Shown: positions 32,658 to 32,849 of the stretch, piece by piece
Layout of the letters: every line of letters begins with the position of its first letter
Numbering within the stretch: position 1 is the first letter of the stretch
DNA from: Alphaproteobacteria bacterium
GTDB lineage: Bacteria > Pseudomonadota > Alphaproteobacteria > JAJFIK01
Length of the DNA: 32,849 nt
Assembly (NCBI GenBank): GCA_021774965.1
Contig: JAJFIL010000243.1
Coordinates: forward strand, 1 to 32,849
Direction: 5' to 3'
Notes under the pieces: generated by a model
Databases searched by the model: none
The model's input: the letters and a program-made list of their open reading frames with translations, nothing else
What the model was told of the DNA's origin: nothing
Translations under genes and position numbers: made by a program

Positions 32658-32690
32658 ACGTGCGGGGGCCCTCTCTATCCTCCCGCACGT
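32658..32690. terminator. Hairpin after the collagen-like gene
   Basis: ACGTGCGGG (32658-32666) pairs perfectly with CCCGCACGT (32682-32690) across a 15-nt loop. There is no T-tract, so it may protect the transcript end or act with the stronger terminator just downstream. Confidence 0.55.
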
Positions 32691-32699
32691 ACGAGGGGC

Positions 32700-32731
32700 G
32701 AGGCGAGCACTACGGTGCTCGCCTCTTTTTT
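32700..32731 (+). terminator. Strong Rho-independent terminator
   Basis: GAGGCGAGCAC (32700-32710) pairs perfectly with GTGCTCGCCTC (32715-32725) over a TACG loop, followed by six T. It ends the collagen-like gene's transcript and separates it from the GFA-family gene. Confidence 0.92.
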
Positions 32732-32783
32732 GTCGTAAACCTTGTCTCTCATATACCTAACGGACAAAAATGGGGGGGGAGCG

Positions 32784-32849
32784 ATGAAGTTGCCAATTAC
32801 GGGGAAATGTCTTTGCGGTCAGGTGACCTATACCTGCAGTTCAAAACCT
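32784..32849 (+). CDS. GFA-family protein, N-terminal fragment (runs off window)
   Basis: Only 22 codons are visible. They read MKLPITGKCLCGQVTYTCSS and two more residues. The GxCxCGxVxY pattern is the usual start of the GFA family (once called glutathione-dependent formaldehyde-activating; Cys-x-Cys binds zinc). A G-rich ribosome site (GGGGGGGAG) precedes ATG 32784. The function of most members is unknown. Confidence 0.8.
   Translation, partial: MKLPITGKCLCGQVTYTCSSKP

Overview
This window reads as chromosomal DNA from an alphaproteobacterium of moderate to high GC. The evidence is a gcrA gene with clustered GANTC sites beside it, the long double-domain dCTP deaminase, a DUF47/PiT phosphate pair, and the metZ, apaG, hslO, argF and argD housekeeping set. 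A finer placement cannot be made from sequence reading alone. There are no rRNA or tRNA genes, insertion sequences, CRISPR arrays or integrases that I can support.

Layout. Positions 1-8.3 kb look partly accessory. They hold a palindrome-rich left edge, a LysR regulator, a small charged hypothetical protein, an MFS transporter, a divergent pair of overlapping genes (P-loop protein plus Ntn-type isoaspartyl peptidase), a DJ-1/PfpI-like protein, an orphan membrane histidine kinase and a PTP-like phosphatase. From 8.3 to 15.3 kb, all on the minus strand, are an MsbA-type ABC exporter, a secreted S9 peptidase, and an arginine/ornithine degradation unit (Lrp-type regulator, ornithine aminotransferase, arginase). 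From 15.6 to 17.6 kb is the DUF47-PiT phosphate uptake operon. It is convergent with a 691-residue protein that joins a P-loop domain, an FHA-like segment and a PPP-type phosphatase. From 19.8 to 20.6 kb are gcrA and a control region rich in cell-cycle motifs. From 20.6 to 30.6 kb are an ABC-2 permease, argD-argF-hslO on plus, argE-trkH-apaG-metZ on minus, and dcd on plus. From 30.6 to 32.6 kb are two paralogous exported repeat proteins, each behind a near-consensus sigma-54 promoter. The second also carries a collagen-like Gly-X-Asp stalk. The window ends in the first codons of a GFA-family protein.

How genes work together. Arginine synthesis (argD, argF, argE) and degradation (lrp, rocD, rocF) sit within about 13 kb of each other but in separate transcription units. 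The secreted peptidase lies just downstream of the degradation unit and could supply amino acids. gcrA and its neighbour share a region with four GANTC sites, a perfect DnaA box and a CtrA-like site, as expected for cell-cycle control.

The best candidates for undescribed biology are the sigma-54-driven pair of repeat proteins, the P-loop/FHA-like/phosphatase fusion, and the P-loop plus Ntn-hydrolase overlapping pair.
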